This document shows positions 56,201-63,635 of a stretch of 64,000 nucleotides of DNA, one piece after another. The stretch covers positions 95,809-159,808 of the forward strand of contig NZ_JAMHIV010000028.1 of assembly GCF_023897065.1 (NCBI RefSeq), given 5' to 3'. The number at the start of each line of letters is the position of its first letter. The stretch's first letter is position 1. The stretch comes from Crossiella sp. SN42. GTDB lineage: Bacteria > Actinomycetota > Actinomycetes > Mycobacteriales > Pseudonocardiaceae. Both the position numbers and the translations under genes were made by a program. Below the pieces are notes generated by a model. That model was not told the origin of the DNA. It saw nothing but the letters and a program-made list of their open reading frames with translations, and searched no databases.

Positions 56201-56553
56201 TCGTCGTGCAGCAACCAGATCCACTTGCCGGGGTCGCCCCAGCGCTCGGTGGCGGCTTCGACGGCTTTGGCAACGGCGACGCCGAATCCGGTGCCTGGGG
56301 CTTCGGTGAGCACGCCGTCGAGCAGCCGGTCCGGACCAGTGGCCGCGGCGGCCAGCAGGCGGGCGGTGGCGTCGGTGGATCCGGTGTCCACGGCCAGGAT
56401 GTGCCGGGGGCGCAGGGTCTGGTGGCGCAGCGCGGAGAGCAGCGGCCGCAACCATTCCGCGCCCTCATGGCAGACGATCACGGCGAGCACCGGCGTGGTG
56501 CCCGGCTGCGGGTGCGGCAAGCTGGTCCCTCGAGTCGGCGGCGCTTCCACCAC
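53242..56553 (-). CDS. Giant GT2 glycosyltransferase with multi-span membrane region
   Basis: 1103 aa. Residues ~20-260 are a GT-A glycosyltransferase (VLAVIVCHEGAEWLRPLLSALRHQTLRPRHILAVDTGSTDATARLL, WIWLLHDDSAPEPDCLPALL with DDS metal site, LGCDDIDLGWRANLAGH). A Pro/Arg-rich linker (about 360-440) leads to some 12-14 hydrophobic spans and a soluble C-terminal domain (RVRASAPDLVVADATATDGRPVLRLPTARGPVTLLAGE...), ending with one more span. Actinobacteria carry such a protein next to whiB2; it is likely to build an envelope polysaccharide. Sugar and acceptor are unknown. Confidence 0.87.
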   Translation of the reverse strand: MVEAPPTRGTSLPHPQPGTTPVLAVIVCHEGAEWLRPLLSALRHQTLRPRHILAVDTGSTDATARLLAAAATGPDRLLDGVLTEAPGTGFGVAVAKAVEAATERWGDPGKWIWLLHDDSAPEPDCLPALLSTAELAPSAAILGPLAVDWADPRLVVQGGLSLDASGHTQTGISGAELAHGGGFDQSRDVLAVGTAGALVRREVWEALGGLDPALPLGCDDIDLGWRANLAGHLVLLVPTARIRHARAAERDQRPVHAVPSLARARRAHGLRTFLVNTSLPSFVLGLPRLAVLCLLRALGFLLLRRTTSAGAELAALGYLFGGRAGLLAARRSRAATRTVPPSEIRGLFTSRLTRLRNAVQGGLLHLLRNRVRADVSLGRIPASPVPEWTEPGAPQRRPGPPALPAGALGPSRRRDAARRLGPAGLRRPAGPVVVEVAATAALQRRPSPRPRPSPVPRGTPRPAELVLVEIDRGRVLRELLLSPVLFLVLGLTVLALATQWARLGGDLAGGRLLPAGSLGETWAGYVATWQPVAGGSIAPAPMTAGVLAVLGSVFGGPSAVVSVLLLGDLPLAGLTAYLATRRLRASRAVRAAVAAGYALLPIATAATAQGRLDVVVAHILLPPVLAGVAAILWPRRPDIGWLSVTCATALALAVLGAFHPLPHLLVLLAALTGFVLVPGEGRRRVAALFTLVLLPLALQLPWPAQVLRHPSVLLHGTGAPIRETRANPLDLLALYPGGPGALPWLGLVAVLAALTAAVLRPRPLMLPGLALFALGAAAAIATGLIEVTPVNGGPPSTGWTGAPLLLAACGLAWIVLTAALPGPPAAIPVRLLAGTGAATLAALAASTLLVGPDGPLKSAPPVLVNSLLAELRETGAAVLEVGAFGQPSRQTTGRLPRFGDDDVLAAPGAAQRINDTATALRAGTSEAVRAALQSAGASGIRFLLLPDPDTAARVRASAPDLVVADATATDGRPVLRLPTARGPVTLLAGEAALRARTGGIPAGGVEFTSVEARPPEIAVAVSAGPLGRVLVVAAEDERGWLATVHGREVPLARAYGHLVAVALPETAAEIRVTVPATLPTLLLLAQAAIALFTALTAVPSRRR

Positions 56554-56638
56554 GTGCCGGTGGAATCCACTGGCACGTGGTGGAAAACGCTACGGGGTGC
56601 GACCGGGTGATCTCACCCGGCCACACCGAACCGTTATG

Positions 56639-56977
56639 TCACACCGCTCGGCGTTTGAGCTTGCGGCGCTCTCGCTCGGACAGACCGCCCCAGATGCCGA
56701 AGCGCTCATCATGCGCAAGGGCGTACTCGAGGCACTCGGCCCGAACCTCGCAACCGGCACAGATCCGCTTGGCCTCCCTGGTGGATCCACCCTTCTCAGG
56801 GAAGAACGCCTCCGGGTCGGTTTGCGCGCACAGTGCCCGTTCCTGCCAGTCGTGCTCCTCGTCCGCCTCCAGGGCGGGGTCGAAGAGATCGACCAGCACT
56901 CCCACGCCAGTGGGTGCGGAGTCCCGCTCTCCCACTCGGCTCCCTTCGTTCTCTTCCACTGTCCGCTCCTCCCGCAC
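56639..56977 (-). CDS. whiB2: WhiB2-type (WhiB/WhmD) Fe-S regulator
   Basis: 112 aa. Cys50, Cys73, Cys76 and Cys82 form the cluster site, GIWGG (94-98) the turn and ERERRKLKRRAV the DNA-binding tail. The 40-residue acidic N-terminal extension and the neighbouring fbiA/manB context match WhiB2 (WhmD) of mycobacteria and WhiB of Streptomyces, needed for septation and sporulation. It is divergent from the M50 gene across 154 bp that hold its promoter. Confidence 0.93.
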   Translation of the reverse strand: MREERTVEENEGSRVGERDSAPTGVGVLVDLFDPALEADEEHDWQERALCAQTDPEAFFPEKGGSTREAKRICAGCEVRAECLEYALAHDERFGIWGGLSERERRKLKRRAV

Positions 56978-57131
56978 TCCCCGGTGGCGGACCCCATTCG
57001 CCGTCCCACCCGACGAATGACACCAATGTGATTAGACCTGTGGGATGCAAGAGGGTCAAGCCAAGTACACACGACGGGGGACGAATCTGCCCCGCTGGCA
57101 AGGAGGTTCACCGGCAGGGCAGAGTGTTGCT

Positions 57132-57896
57132 GTGACGAGATCCTCGGTTGCCCCAAGCCCGCTGTTCCTAATCCTGCTGGCGGTCACGGTCGGCGGCGGC
57201 GTGCTGTCCACCTTGGACCAGAATGTGGCACGCACTGCCGGAATCGTCCTGTTGGTGCTCGGTGGCTGGGCGGTCTCGCTGTGCCTGCACGAGTTCGGGC
57301 ACGCCTATCTCGCCTTCCGCAACGGCGATTATTCGGTGCGGCACAAGGGATATCTCACCCTGGACATCCGCAGGTACACCGATCCGGTGCTGAGCCTGCT
57401 GCTGCCGCTGTTGCTGCTCGCCGTCGGTGGCATCCCGCTGCCGGGCGGCGCGGTGTGGATCGATCGGCACGCGTTGCGCACCCGGCGCGGGGAGTCCTTC
57501 GTCTCGCTGGCCGGGCCGATGGCGAACCTGGTGATCGGTCTGTTGCTCATTGCGACGGTGGTACTGACAAATCCACCCGAAGGACTGGCAGCCGGACTGT
57601 CCTATCTGGCCTACCTGCAATTGTTCACCTTCGTGCTCAACATCCTGCCCATTCCCGGCCTCGACGGGTTCGGCGTGATCGAGCCGTACCTGTCCTACCA
57701 AGCCAGGGAGTTCGGCGCGAAGGCCCGGCCGTGGGCGCCTTTTGTGCTGTTCGCGCTGCTGATCGGGGTGCCGCTGGTTGGCCAGGCGTTCTCCGGCGCG
57801 GTGCTGTGGATCTATCAGTCGCTGGGCGGCGACATCACCGAGCTGTTCAAGGGCCAGGCCGGGTTCCGGTTCTGGGAGGGGCGTTCGCCGTGGTGA
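57132..57896 (+). CDS. M50 site-2 protease family membrane protein
   Basis: 254 aa from GTG 57132; the frame is open to ATG 57045, and a good aaggagg stands at 57100-57106, 25 nt before this GTG, so the start is unsure. The zinc motif HEFGH lies in span 2 (VSLCLHEFGHAYLAF), and the second motif NILPIPGLDGFGVI supplies the Asp ligand. Six spans are visible. It may cut a membrane protein such as an anti-sigma factor; the target is unknown. fbiA begins 65 bp downstream. Confidence 0.87.
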   Translation: MTRSSVAPSPLFLILLAVTVGGGVLSTLDQNVARTAGIVLLVLGGWAVSLCLHEFGHAYLAFRNGDYSVRHKGYLTLDIRRYTDPVLSLLLPLLLLAVGGIPLPGGAVWIDRHALRTRRGESFVSLAGPMANLVIGLLLIATVVLTNPPEGLAAGLSYLAYLQLFTFVLNILPIPGLDGFGVIEPYLSYQAREFGAKARPWAPFVLFALLIGVPLVGQAFSGAVLWIYQSLGGDITELFKGQAGFRFWEGRSPW

Positions 57897-57960
57897 TCAT
57901 GATTACGGAGCGCGGCCCCCAAGTTCGCCCGTTCGGGCAAAACGGGGAGGATGGGCGACT

Positions 57961-58947
57961 GTGAAGGTCGTTGTGCTGGTAGGTGGCGTCGGTGGCGCCC
58001 GTTTCCTGCAAGGGGTCAAGGCCGCGCTGGGCCTGCCCGCGGTCGGCGCGGGCGCGTCGCCGCATGAGATCACCGCGGTGGTGAACAACGGCGACGACGT
58101 GTGGCTGCACGGCCTGCGGGTGTGTCCGGATCTGGACACCTGCATGTACACCCTGGGGGGTGGCATCGACACCGAGCGCGGCTGGGGTCGCGCGGGTGAG
58201 AGCTGGACGGTCAAGGAGGAGCTGGCGGCCTACGGCGCCGAGCCGAGCTGGTTCGGGCTCGGCGACCGGGACATCGCCACCCACCTGGTGCGCTCCCGGA
58301 TGCTGCGCGCGGACTACCCGCTCTCCGCGGTGACCGAGGCGCTGTGCGACCGCTGGCAGCCGGGGGTGCGGCTGCTGCCGGCCACCGACGACCGGTGTGA
58401 GACCTATGTCTCGATCGAGGACCCGGACTCCGGTGAGCCCAAGGCGATCCACTTCCAGGAGTGGTGGGTCCGGTACCGGGCGCAGTTGCCCGCGCGGGCG
58501 ATCGTGGCGGTCGGCGCGGAGCAGGCCAAGCCGGCGCCGGGGGTGGCCGAGGCGATCGCGGGCGCGGACATCGTGCTGCTCGCGCCGTCGAACCCGGTGG
58601 TCAGCGTGGGCACCATCCTGGCGGTGCCGGGCATCCGGGCCGCGGTCGCGGCGACCGAGGCTCCCGTCATCGGGCTGTCGCCGATCATCGACGGCAAACC
58701 GTTGCGCGGGATGGCCGACGCCTGCCTGACCGCGATCGGGGTGGCCTCGACCGCGGAGGCGGTGGGCAGGCACTACGGATCGCGCAAGTCCGGTGGCGTG
58801 TTGGACGGCTGGCTGGTGCACACCGGGGACTCCGCGCTGGTGGACGGGGTGGAGGTGCGCGCAGTGCCACTGCTCATGTCCACTGTGGACGCTACCGCGC
58901 AGATGGCGAGGGACGCCTTCGAGCTGGGCGGGGTGTCCGTTGGCTGA
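57961..58947 (+). CDS. fbiA: 2-phospho-L-lactate/phosphoenolpyruvyl transferase (F420 synthesis)
   Basis: 328 aa from GTG 57961. [50 protein letters not shown] and [20 protein letters not shown] are the CofD/FbiA signature. It transfers a phosphoenolpyruvyl (or lactyl) phosphate from the GTP-activated donor to the deazaflavin Fo, giving dehydro-F420-0. Directly followed by fbiB, which starts 8 bp before the fbiA stop, so both are one operon. Confidence 0.95.
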   Translation: MKVVVLVGGVGGARFLQGVKAALGLPAVGAGASPHEITAVVNNGDDVWLHGLRVCPDLDTCMYTLGGGIDTERGWGRAGESWTVKEELAAYGAEPSWFGLGDRDIATHLVRSRMLRADYPLSAVTEALCDRWQPGVRLLPATDDRCETYVSIEDPDSGEPKAIHFQEWWVRYRAQLPARAIVAVGAEQAKPAPGVAEAIAGADIVLLAPSNPVVSVGTILAVPGIRAAVAATEAPVIGLSPIIDGKPLRGMADACLTAIGVASTAEAVGRHYGSRKSGGVLDGWLVHTGDSALVDGVEVRAVPLLMSTVDATAQMARDAFELGGVSVG

Positions 58948-60280
58948 CCACGCCGCCGCTTCCCTGGAGATCTTGCCGGTCACCGGTCTGCCGGAGTTCC
59001 GGCCGGGTGACGACCTGGCGGCCGCGCTGGCCGGGGCCGCGCCCTGGCTGCGCGACGGTGACGTGCTGGTGGTGACCAGCAAGGTTCTGTCCAAAGTGGA
59101 GGGCCGACTGGTCAGCGCGCCGACCGACCCCGAGCAGCGGGACACGCTGCGCCGCGAGCTGGTGGCCGCCGAGTCGGTCCGGCTGGTGGCGCGGAAGTTC
59201 CGCACGCTGATCACCGAGAACCGGCTGGGCATCGTGCAGGCGGCGGCCGGGGTGGACGGCTCGAACGTGGCCACCGATGAGCTGGCACTGCTGCCGGAGG
59301 ACCCGGACGGCTCGGCGGCGAGGCTGCGCGCGGAGCTGCGCGAGCGGCTGGGCGTCACGGTCGCGGTGGTGGTCACCGACACCATGGGCCGGGCCTGGCG
59401 GGTCGGGCAGACCGACGCGGCGATCGGCGCGGCCGGGCTCACCGTGCTGCACCGCTATGCCGGGTCGACCGACGCGCAGGGCAACGAGCTGCACGTCACC
59501 GAGGTGGCGGTGGCCGACGAGCTGGCCGCCGCGGCCGACCTGGTGAAGGGCAAGCTGGGCGGGCTGCCGGTGGCCGTGGTCCGCGGAATGTCCATTGTGG
59601 ACGACGGTTCCACCGCCCGTGACCTGGTCCGGCCACTGGAGGAGGACCTGTTCCGGCTGGGCACGGATCTGGCGATCGAGCAGGGCCGCCGGGAGGCGGT
59701 GCTGACCCGGCGCTCGATCCGGACCTTCAGCCAGGAGGAGGTGCCCGAGGAGCTGGTGCGCCGGGCGGTCGGCGTCGCACTGACCGCGCCCGCGCCGCAC
59801 CACACCCACCCGGTGCGCTTCGTCTGGCTGCGCGACCGGGCGCTGCGGGCCAAGCTGCTGGACGGCATGCGCGAGCAGTGGCGGGCCGACCTGCGCGCGG
59901 ACGGCTGGCCCGCGGAGCGGATCGAGCGGCGGATCAAGCGCGGCGACCTGCTGTACGGAGCGCCGGAGATCGTGCTGCCGTTCGGAGTTCCCGACGGCGC
60001 GCACGACTACCCGGACGAGCGACGTAGCGCGGCGGAGAAGACGATGTTCACCGTGGCCGGTGGCGCGGCCGTGCAGGGCCTGCTGGTGGCGCTGGCGGCT
60101 GAGGGGCTGGGCTCCTGCTGGGTGTCCTCGACCATCTTCTGCCCGGACACCGTGCGCTCGATCCTGGACCTGCCAGCCGATTACGCGCCGCTGGGCGCGG
60201 TGGCGGTGGGTTATCCGGCGGACGGCCCGCTCGCGCCGAGGCCGCCGCGGTCCGTCGAGGGGGAGTTGATCGAGCTGTGA
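58940..60280 (+). CDS. fbiB: Bifunctional F420-0 gamma-glutamyl ligase/dehydro-F420-0 reductase
   Basis: 446 aa. Residues ~1-245 are the CofE ligase domain ([42 protein letters not shown]) and ~250-446 the FMN nitroreductase-like domain ([40 protein letters not shown]) that reduces dehydro-F420-0. It adds a poly-glutamate tail. The only start that fits the conserved N-terminus is TTG 58940 ([12 protein letters not shown]), an unusual codon, inside the end of fbiA. It is followed by a NUDIX gene with a 4-nt overlap. Confidence 0.94.
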   Translation: MADHAAASLEILPVTGLPEFRPGDDLAAALAGAAPWLRDGDVLVVTSKVLSKVEGRLVSAPTDPEQRDTLRRELVAAESVRLVARKFRTLITENRLGIVQAAAGVDGSNVATDELALLPEDPDGSAARLRAELRERLGVTVAVVVTDTMGRAWRVGQTDAAIGAAGLTVLHRYAGSTDAQGNELHVTEVAVADELAAAADLVKGKLGGLPVAVVRGMSIVDDGSTARDLVRPLEEDLFRLGTDLAIEQGRREAVLTRRSIRTFSQEEVPEELVRRAVGVALTAPAPHHTHPVRFVWLRDRALRAKLLDGMREQWRADLRADGWPAERIERRIKRGDLLYGAPEIVLPFGVPDGAHDYPDERRSAAEKTMFTVAGGAAVQGLLVALAAEGLGSCWVSSTIFCPDTVRSILDLPADYAPLGAVAVGYPADGPLAPRPPRSVEGELIEL

Positions 60281-60819
60281 GCCTGCACGCCGAAGCGGTC
60301 GCCGAGCTGTCGGACTGGCGGCCGGCGGATCCGAACCAGGAGAGCCTGCGGCACGCGTTCCTGAGCTTCCTGGCCGCCCGCGAGGACGGTTGTCAGCGCT
60401 CCTGCGTGCCGGGGCACCTGACCGCCTCCGCGATCGTGCTGGACGCCACCGCGGAGCACGTGCTGCTCACCCTGCACCCGAGGGTGGGCCGCTGGCTCCA
60501 ACTGGGCGGCCACTGCGAGCCAGAGGACCCGACCCTGCTGGCCGCCGCCCTGCGCGAGGCCACCGAGGAGTCCGGCATCGACGGCCTGGTGATCGAACCC
60601 GTCCCGCTGCACCTGGAGGTGCACCCGATCACCTGCTCACTGGGCCGGCCGACCAGGCACCTGGACGTCCGGTACCTGGTGCGCGCGCCGGTGGGCGCGC
60701 GGCCGGTGCGCAGCGCGGAGTCGGTCGACCTCCAGTGGTGGCCGGTCGACGGACTTCCGTCCAATGTGGACAGTGTGCCGCGGCTGGTGGAGCTGGCGCT
60801 GCGTCAGATCGCCCGGTAG
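60277..60819 (+). CDS. NUDIX hydrolase
   Basis: 180 aa from GTG 60277, overlapping the fbiB stop by 4 nt. The Nudix box is complete: [25 protein letters not shown] (G-x5-E-x7-REATEESG). It hydrolyses a nucleoside-diphosphate-linked compound; the substrate is not evident. Co-transcription with fbiA-fbiB suggests a role in cleaning F420-related or nucleotide by-products, but this is inference. Its 3' end overlaps the convergent AlkA-type gene by 16 bp. Confidence 0.9.
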   Translation: MSLHAEAVAELSDWRPADPNQESLRHAFLSFLAAREDGCQRSCVPGHLTASAIVLDATAEHVLLTLHPRVGRWLQLGGHCEPEDPTLLAAALREATEESGIDGLVIEPVPLHLEVHPITCSLGRPTRHLDVRYLVRAPVGARPVRSAESVDLQWWPVDGLPSNVDSVPRLVELALRQIAR

Positions 60820-61787
60820 TCCCGGCCGGCGAACCGGGGCCCGAAGCGTGGTTTGCGGGCCCCGGAGCACTCCAGGTAGCGGATGGCCCGCTGCCGCTGC
60901 GGGGCGTAGGGCGCGAGGATCTCCAGCATCTCCTCGTCACTGGCCTTGCGCCCGGCCAGCGCCCAGCCAACCACGTCGTGCAGGTGGAAGTCGCCAACAC
61001 TGACCGCGTCCGGGTCACCCCAGGCCCGCTGCGCGATCTCGGCCGCGGTCCAGACCCCGATGCCGGGGACCTTGCGGAGCAGCTCGCGGCCCGCCTCACC
61101 GCCGAGGTCGACGGCGCGTTCCAGGCGGGTGGCCACGGAGGCGGCGGCGAGCAGGGTGCGACGGCGAGCGCCGTCGACGCCGGCGCGGTGCCATTCCCAG
61201 TCGGGGATCGCGAGCAGGGCGCGGGGAGTGGGTGGGGTGTAGAGCGGGGTCAGGGCCGCGGGCGGGGCGAGAGGTGCGCCGGACAGGGCGGGCTCGGGTT
61301 CCGGTGCGCCGGGCAACGCGGGGCCGGGGGCCGGTGTGCCGAAGCGGCGGCACAGCTCCCGCCAGGACCGCCAGGCTTCCTTCCCCGTCACCTTCTGTTC
61401 CAGCACCGCCGGGATCAGCACGTCCCAGACCTGCCCCGTCCGCCCGATCCGCAGCCCCGGCGCGCGCCGCCGGGACTCCGCGATCAGCGGGTGGTGCGCG
61501 ACGAAGCCGGTGTCGTCGTCCCGCGCGCCCAGCAGGTCCGGCAGCGCGGCCAGCGCCAGGTCCGCGCCAGGACCCCAGGCGCTGGCCCTGATCTCGCCGC
61601 CGCTGCGGCGCAGGGCCAGGGTGGCGGGCCCGGCCGGGGTGTTGCTCGCGCGCCAGGCCGTGCCGTCCTGGCCGATCCGCAGGCACGGGTCGGCCGGGCC
61701 GCGGCGCAGCGGCTTGAGCACGGCGGCCAGGTCCAGAGCGAACGGCGGGGTCCAGGCCCGCTCGGCGGCCGGGGCGGCCAGGGTCAT
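60804..61787 (-). CDS. AlkA-type DNA-3-methyladenine glycosylase family protein
   Basis: 327 aa from ATG 61787, overlapping the stop of the nucleotidyltransferase gene by 4 nt. The helix-hairpin-helix ELLRKVPGIGVWTAAEIAQRAWGDPDAVSVGDFHLHDVVGWA holds the catalytic Asp in VGDFH. QVWDVLIPAVLEQKVTGKEAWRSWREL is the usual helix before it. A Pro/Ala-rich insert of about 35 residues (GAPEPEPALSGAPLAPPAA) sits mid-domain. It removes alkylated bases from DNA. Confidence 0.88.
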   Translation of the reverse strand: MTLAAPAAERAWTPPFALDLAAVLKPLRRGPADPCLRIGQDGTAWRASNTPAGPATLALRRSGGEIRASAWGPGADLALAALPDLLGARDDDTGFVAHHPLIAESRRRAPGLRIGRTGQVWDVLIPAVLEQKVTGKEAWRSWRELCRRFGTPAPGPALPGAPEPEPALSGAPLAPPAALTPLYTPPTPRALLAIPDWEWHRAGVDGARRRTLLAAASVATRLERAVDLGGEAGRELLRKVPGIGVWTAAEIAQRAWGDPDAVSVGDFHLHDVVGWALAGRKASDEEMLEILAPYAPQRQRAIRYLECSGARKPRFGPRFAGRDYRAI

Positions 61788-62905
61788 GCGTCGTGGCTGA
61801 AGCGCACCGAGCCGTCGGCCAGCGCCGTGTTGGGCCACACCCGCAGGCCGTCCAGCAGCTCGCAGCGGGCGCCGACCACCGCGCCGTCACCGATCACCGC
61901 GCCGCGCAGCACCGCACCGTCACCGATCCGCGCGCCCGCGCCGATGACGCTGCGCTCGACCACCGCGTTCGCGCCGATCACCGCACCGTCGAAGAGCACC
62001 GAGCCGTCCACGGTCGCGCCGGGACCGACCTGGGCGCCCGCGCCGACGGTGCTGCCGTTGACCAGCTTGGCGTCCGCGCGGACCAGCGCGCCGTCCAGCA
62101 CGATCGACTCCCCGGCCGGCGCGGGCAGCGCGTCGGAGGGAGCCAGGCCGCGGACCAGGTCCGCCGAGCCCTTGACGAAGGCGGCCGGGGTGCCCAGGTC
62201 CAGCCAGTAGGAGGAGTCCACGTGGCCCTGGAGGCGGGCGCCGCGCTCCAGCAGACCGGGGAAGGTCTCCCGCTCCACCGAGACGGGCCGGTCGGCCGGG
62301 ATCTCCTCCAGCACCGAGCGCTTGAAGACGTAGCAACCGGCGTTGATCTGGTCCGCGGGCGGGTTCTCGGTCTTCTCCAGGAAGGCGAGCACCCGGCCGT
62401 CGGCGTCGGTGGGCACGCAGCCGAAGGCGCGCGGGTCGGGCACCTTCACCAGGTGCAGGGTGACGTCGGCGTCGTTGCCGATGTGGGTCTCGGCGACCGC
62501 GCCCAGGTCGACCCCGGACAGGATGTCGCCGTTGAAGACCATGATGTGCTCGGCGCGCAGCCGGGAGGCCGCGTTGCGGATGCCGCCGCCGGTGCCGAGC
62601 GGGGTGTCCTCGACCACGTACTCCAGCTCAAGGCCCAGCCGCGACCCGTCGCCGAAGTACTCCTCGAAGACCGAGGCCTTGTACGAGGTGCCGAGCACCA
62701 CATGGGTGATGCCGGCCGCCCTGATCCGGGAGAGCAGGTGGGTGAGGAAGGGAACACCCGCCGTCGGCAGCATCGGTTTGGGCGCCGACAGCGTCAGCGG
62801 CCGCAACCGGGTGCCCTGGCCGCCGACCAGCACGACCGCGTCAACACCGGACAGTTTTCGCACACGTTCCCCCTGCTCCTCGACTGGCGCCGGACTGGCC
62901 GACAT
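61784..62905 (-). CDS. Mannose-1-phosphate guanylyltransferase-type NDP-sugar synthase
   Basis: 373 aa from ATG 62905 (gaggag upstream). The GT-A nucleotidyltransferase (VVLVGGQGTRLRPLTLSAPKPMLP, MVFNGDILSGVDLG) is followed by a left-handed beta-helix of hexapeptide repeats (about 240-355: GALVRADAKLVNGSTVGAGAQVGPGATV...). It most resembles mycobacterial Rv3264c, the enzyme that makes GDP-mannose, completing the manA-manB pathway of this window. Glucose-1-P substrates cannot be excluded by eye. Gene order (whiB2, fbiA, fbiB, this) is as in M. tuberculosis. Confidence 0.9.
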   Translation of the reverse strand: MSASPAPVEEQGERVRKLSGVDAVVLVGGQGTRLRPLTLSAPKPMLPTAGVPFLTHLLSRIRAAGITHVVLGTSYKASVFEEYFGDGSRLGLELEYVVEDTPLGTGGGIRNAASRLRAEHIMVFNGDILSGVDLGAVAETHIGNDADVTLHLVKVPDPRAFGCVPTDADGRVLAFLEKTENPPADQINAGCYVFKRSVLEEIPADRPVSVERETFPGLLERGARLQGHVDSSYWLDLGTPAAFVKGSADLVRGLAPSDALPAPAGESIVLDGALVRADAKLVNGSTVGAGAQVGPGATVDGSVLFDGAVIGANAVVERSVIGAGARIGDGAVLRGAVIGDGAVVGARCELLDGLRVWPNTALADGSVRFSHDA

Positions 62906-63083
62906 GCCGTTACTCCTCTTCACCCTGACGAGACCCCCTGGGACGGAATACTCTTGCAGAGAACCCGGACCAGGCGAGCGGCGGCTCCGGAGAGCGACCA
63001 CCACAGCGTGGGGGATGATCTCCGTATCCGCCTGCCGGCAAATCCGCCCCAGGCGACGAGGCAACGCAGGAGAGGCCAGCGCG

Positions 63084-63635
63084 ATGGATCCCCGCGAACG
63101 GGCCGATGAGCTGCTAGCCCGTGCCAGGGCGCGTGGCTCCTTCGTCGTCACACCAGACGACGCCACCTCGCCGATGGATGCGGCCAACACGGTACAGATA
63201 CCCCGGATCGTGGTCGCGGCGAACGACCCGCACCACGCCGATCCGGACTCAACCGTGATCCTGTCACCGGAGGCGGTCCAGGCCATGCAGGCAGGGTATG
63301 GGCCACAACACGGGCAATCCCTACACATGCACCCGGGTGCGCAAGGTCACGGCCAACAGACCATGCCACCCCAGCCCCGCCCCCCGCACGGCCACCAGCC
63401 GACCCAGCCCATGCCGCACGCGCAGCCAACGCAGCCGATGGGTCAGCACCCCCAGCCGACCCAGCCGATGCAGCACGCGCAACCCACCCAGCCGATGCAA
63501 GGGCAGGGACAGGGGCAGCAGCAGCAGCCGGGGCAGGGACAGCACGGGACGCAGAACGGCGGGCATCCCCAGCAGCAACAGCAACAACAACAGCAGCAGG
63601 CTCAGCACCCGCAGTGGCCTGACCGGCGCTCGTAG
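63084..63635 (+). CDS. Gln/Pro/His-rich repeat protein with a polyglutamine tract
   Basis: 183 aa from ATG 63084 (aggagagg upstream). Residues 1-~75 are ordinary (MDPRERADELLARARARGSF... NTVQIPRIVVAAND... DSTVILSPEAVQAMQ); the rest is low complexity. Four copies of QPTQPM occur at 9-10-9-residue spacing (DNA 63396, 63423, 63453, 63480), then a Gln/Gly stretch and ten consecutive Gln codons (63570-63599), mixed CAG and CAA. It has no signal peptide or span. The protein is likely disordered; the NTVQIP and DSTVIL sites resemble Ser/Thr-kinase targets (inference). It is divergent from the nucleotidyltransferase gene. Confidence 0.72.
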   Translation: MDPRERADELLARARARGSFVVTPDDATSPMDAANTVQIPRIVVAANDPHHADPDSTVILSPEAVQAMQAGYGPQHGQSLHMHPGAQGHGQQTMPPQPRPPHGHQPTQPMPHAQPTQPMGQHPQPTQPMQHAQPTQPMQGQGQGQQQQPGQGQHGTQNGGHPQQQQQQQQQQAQHPQWPDRRS

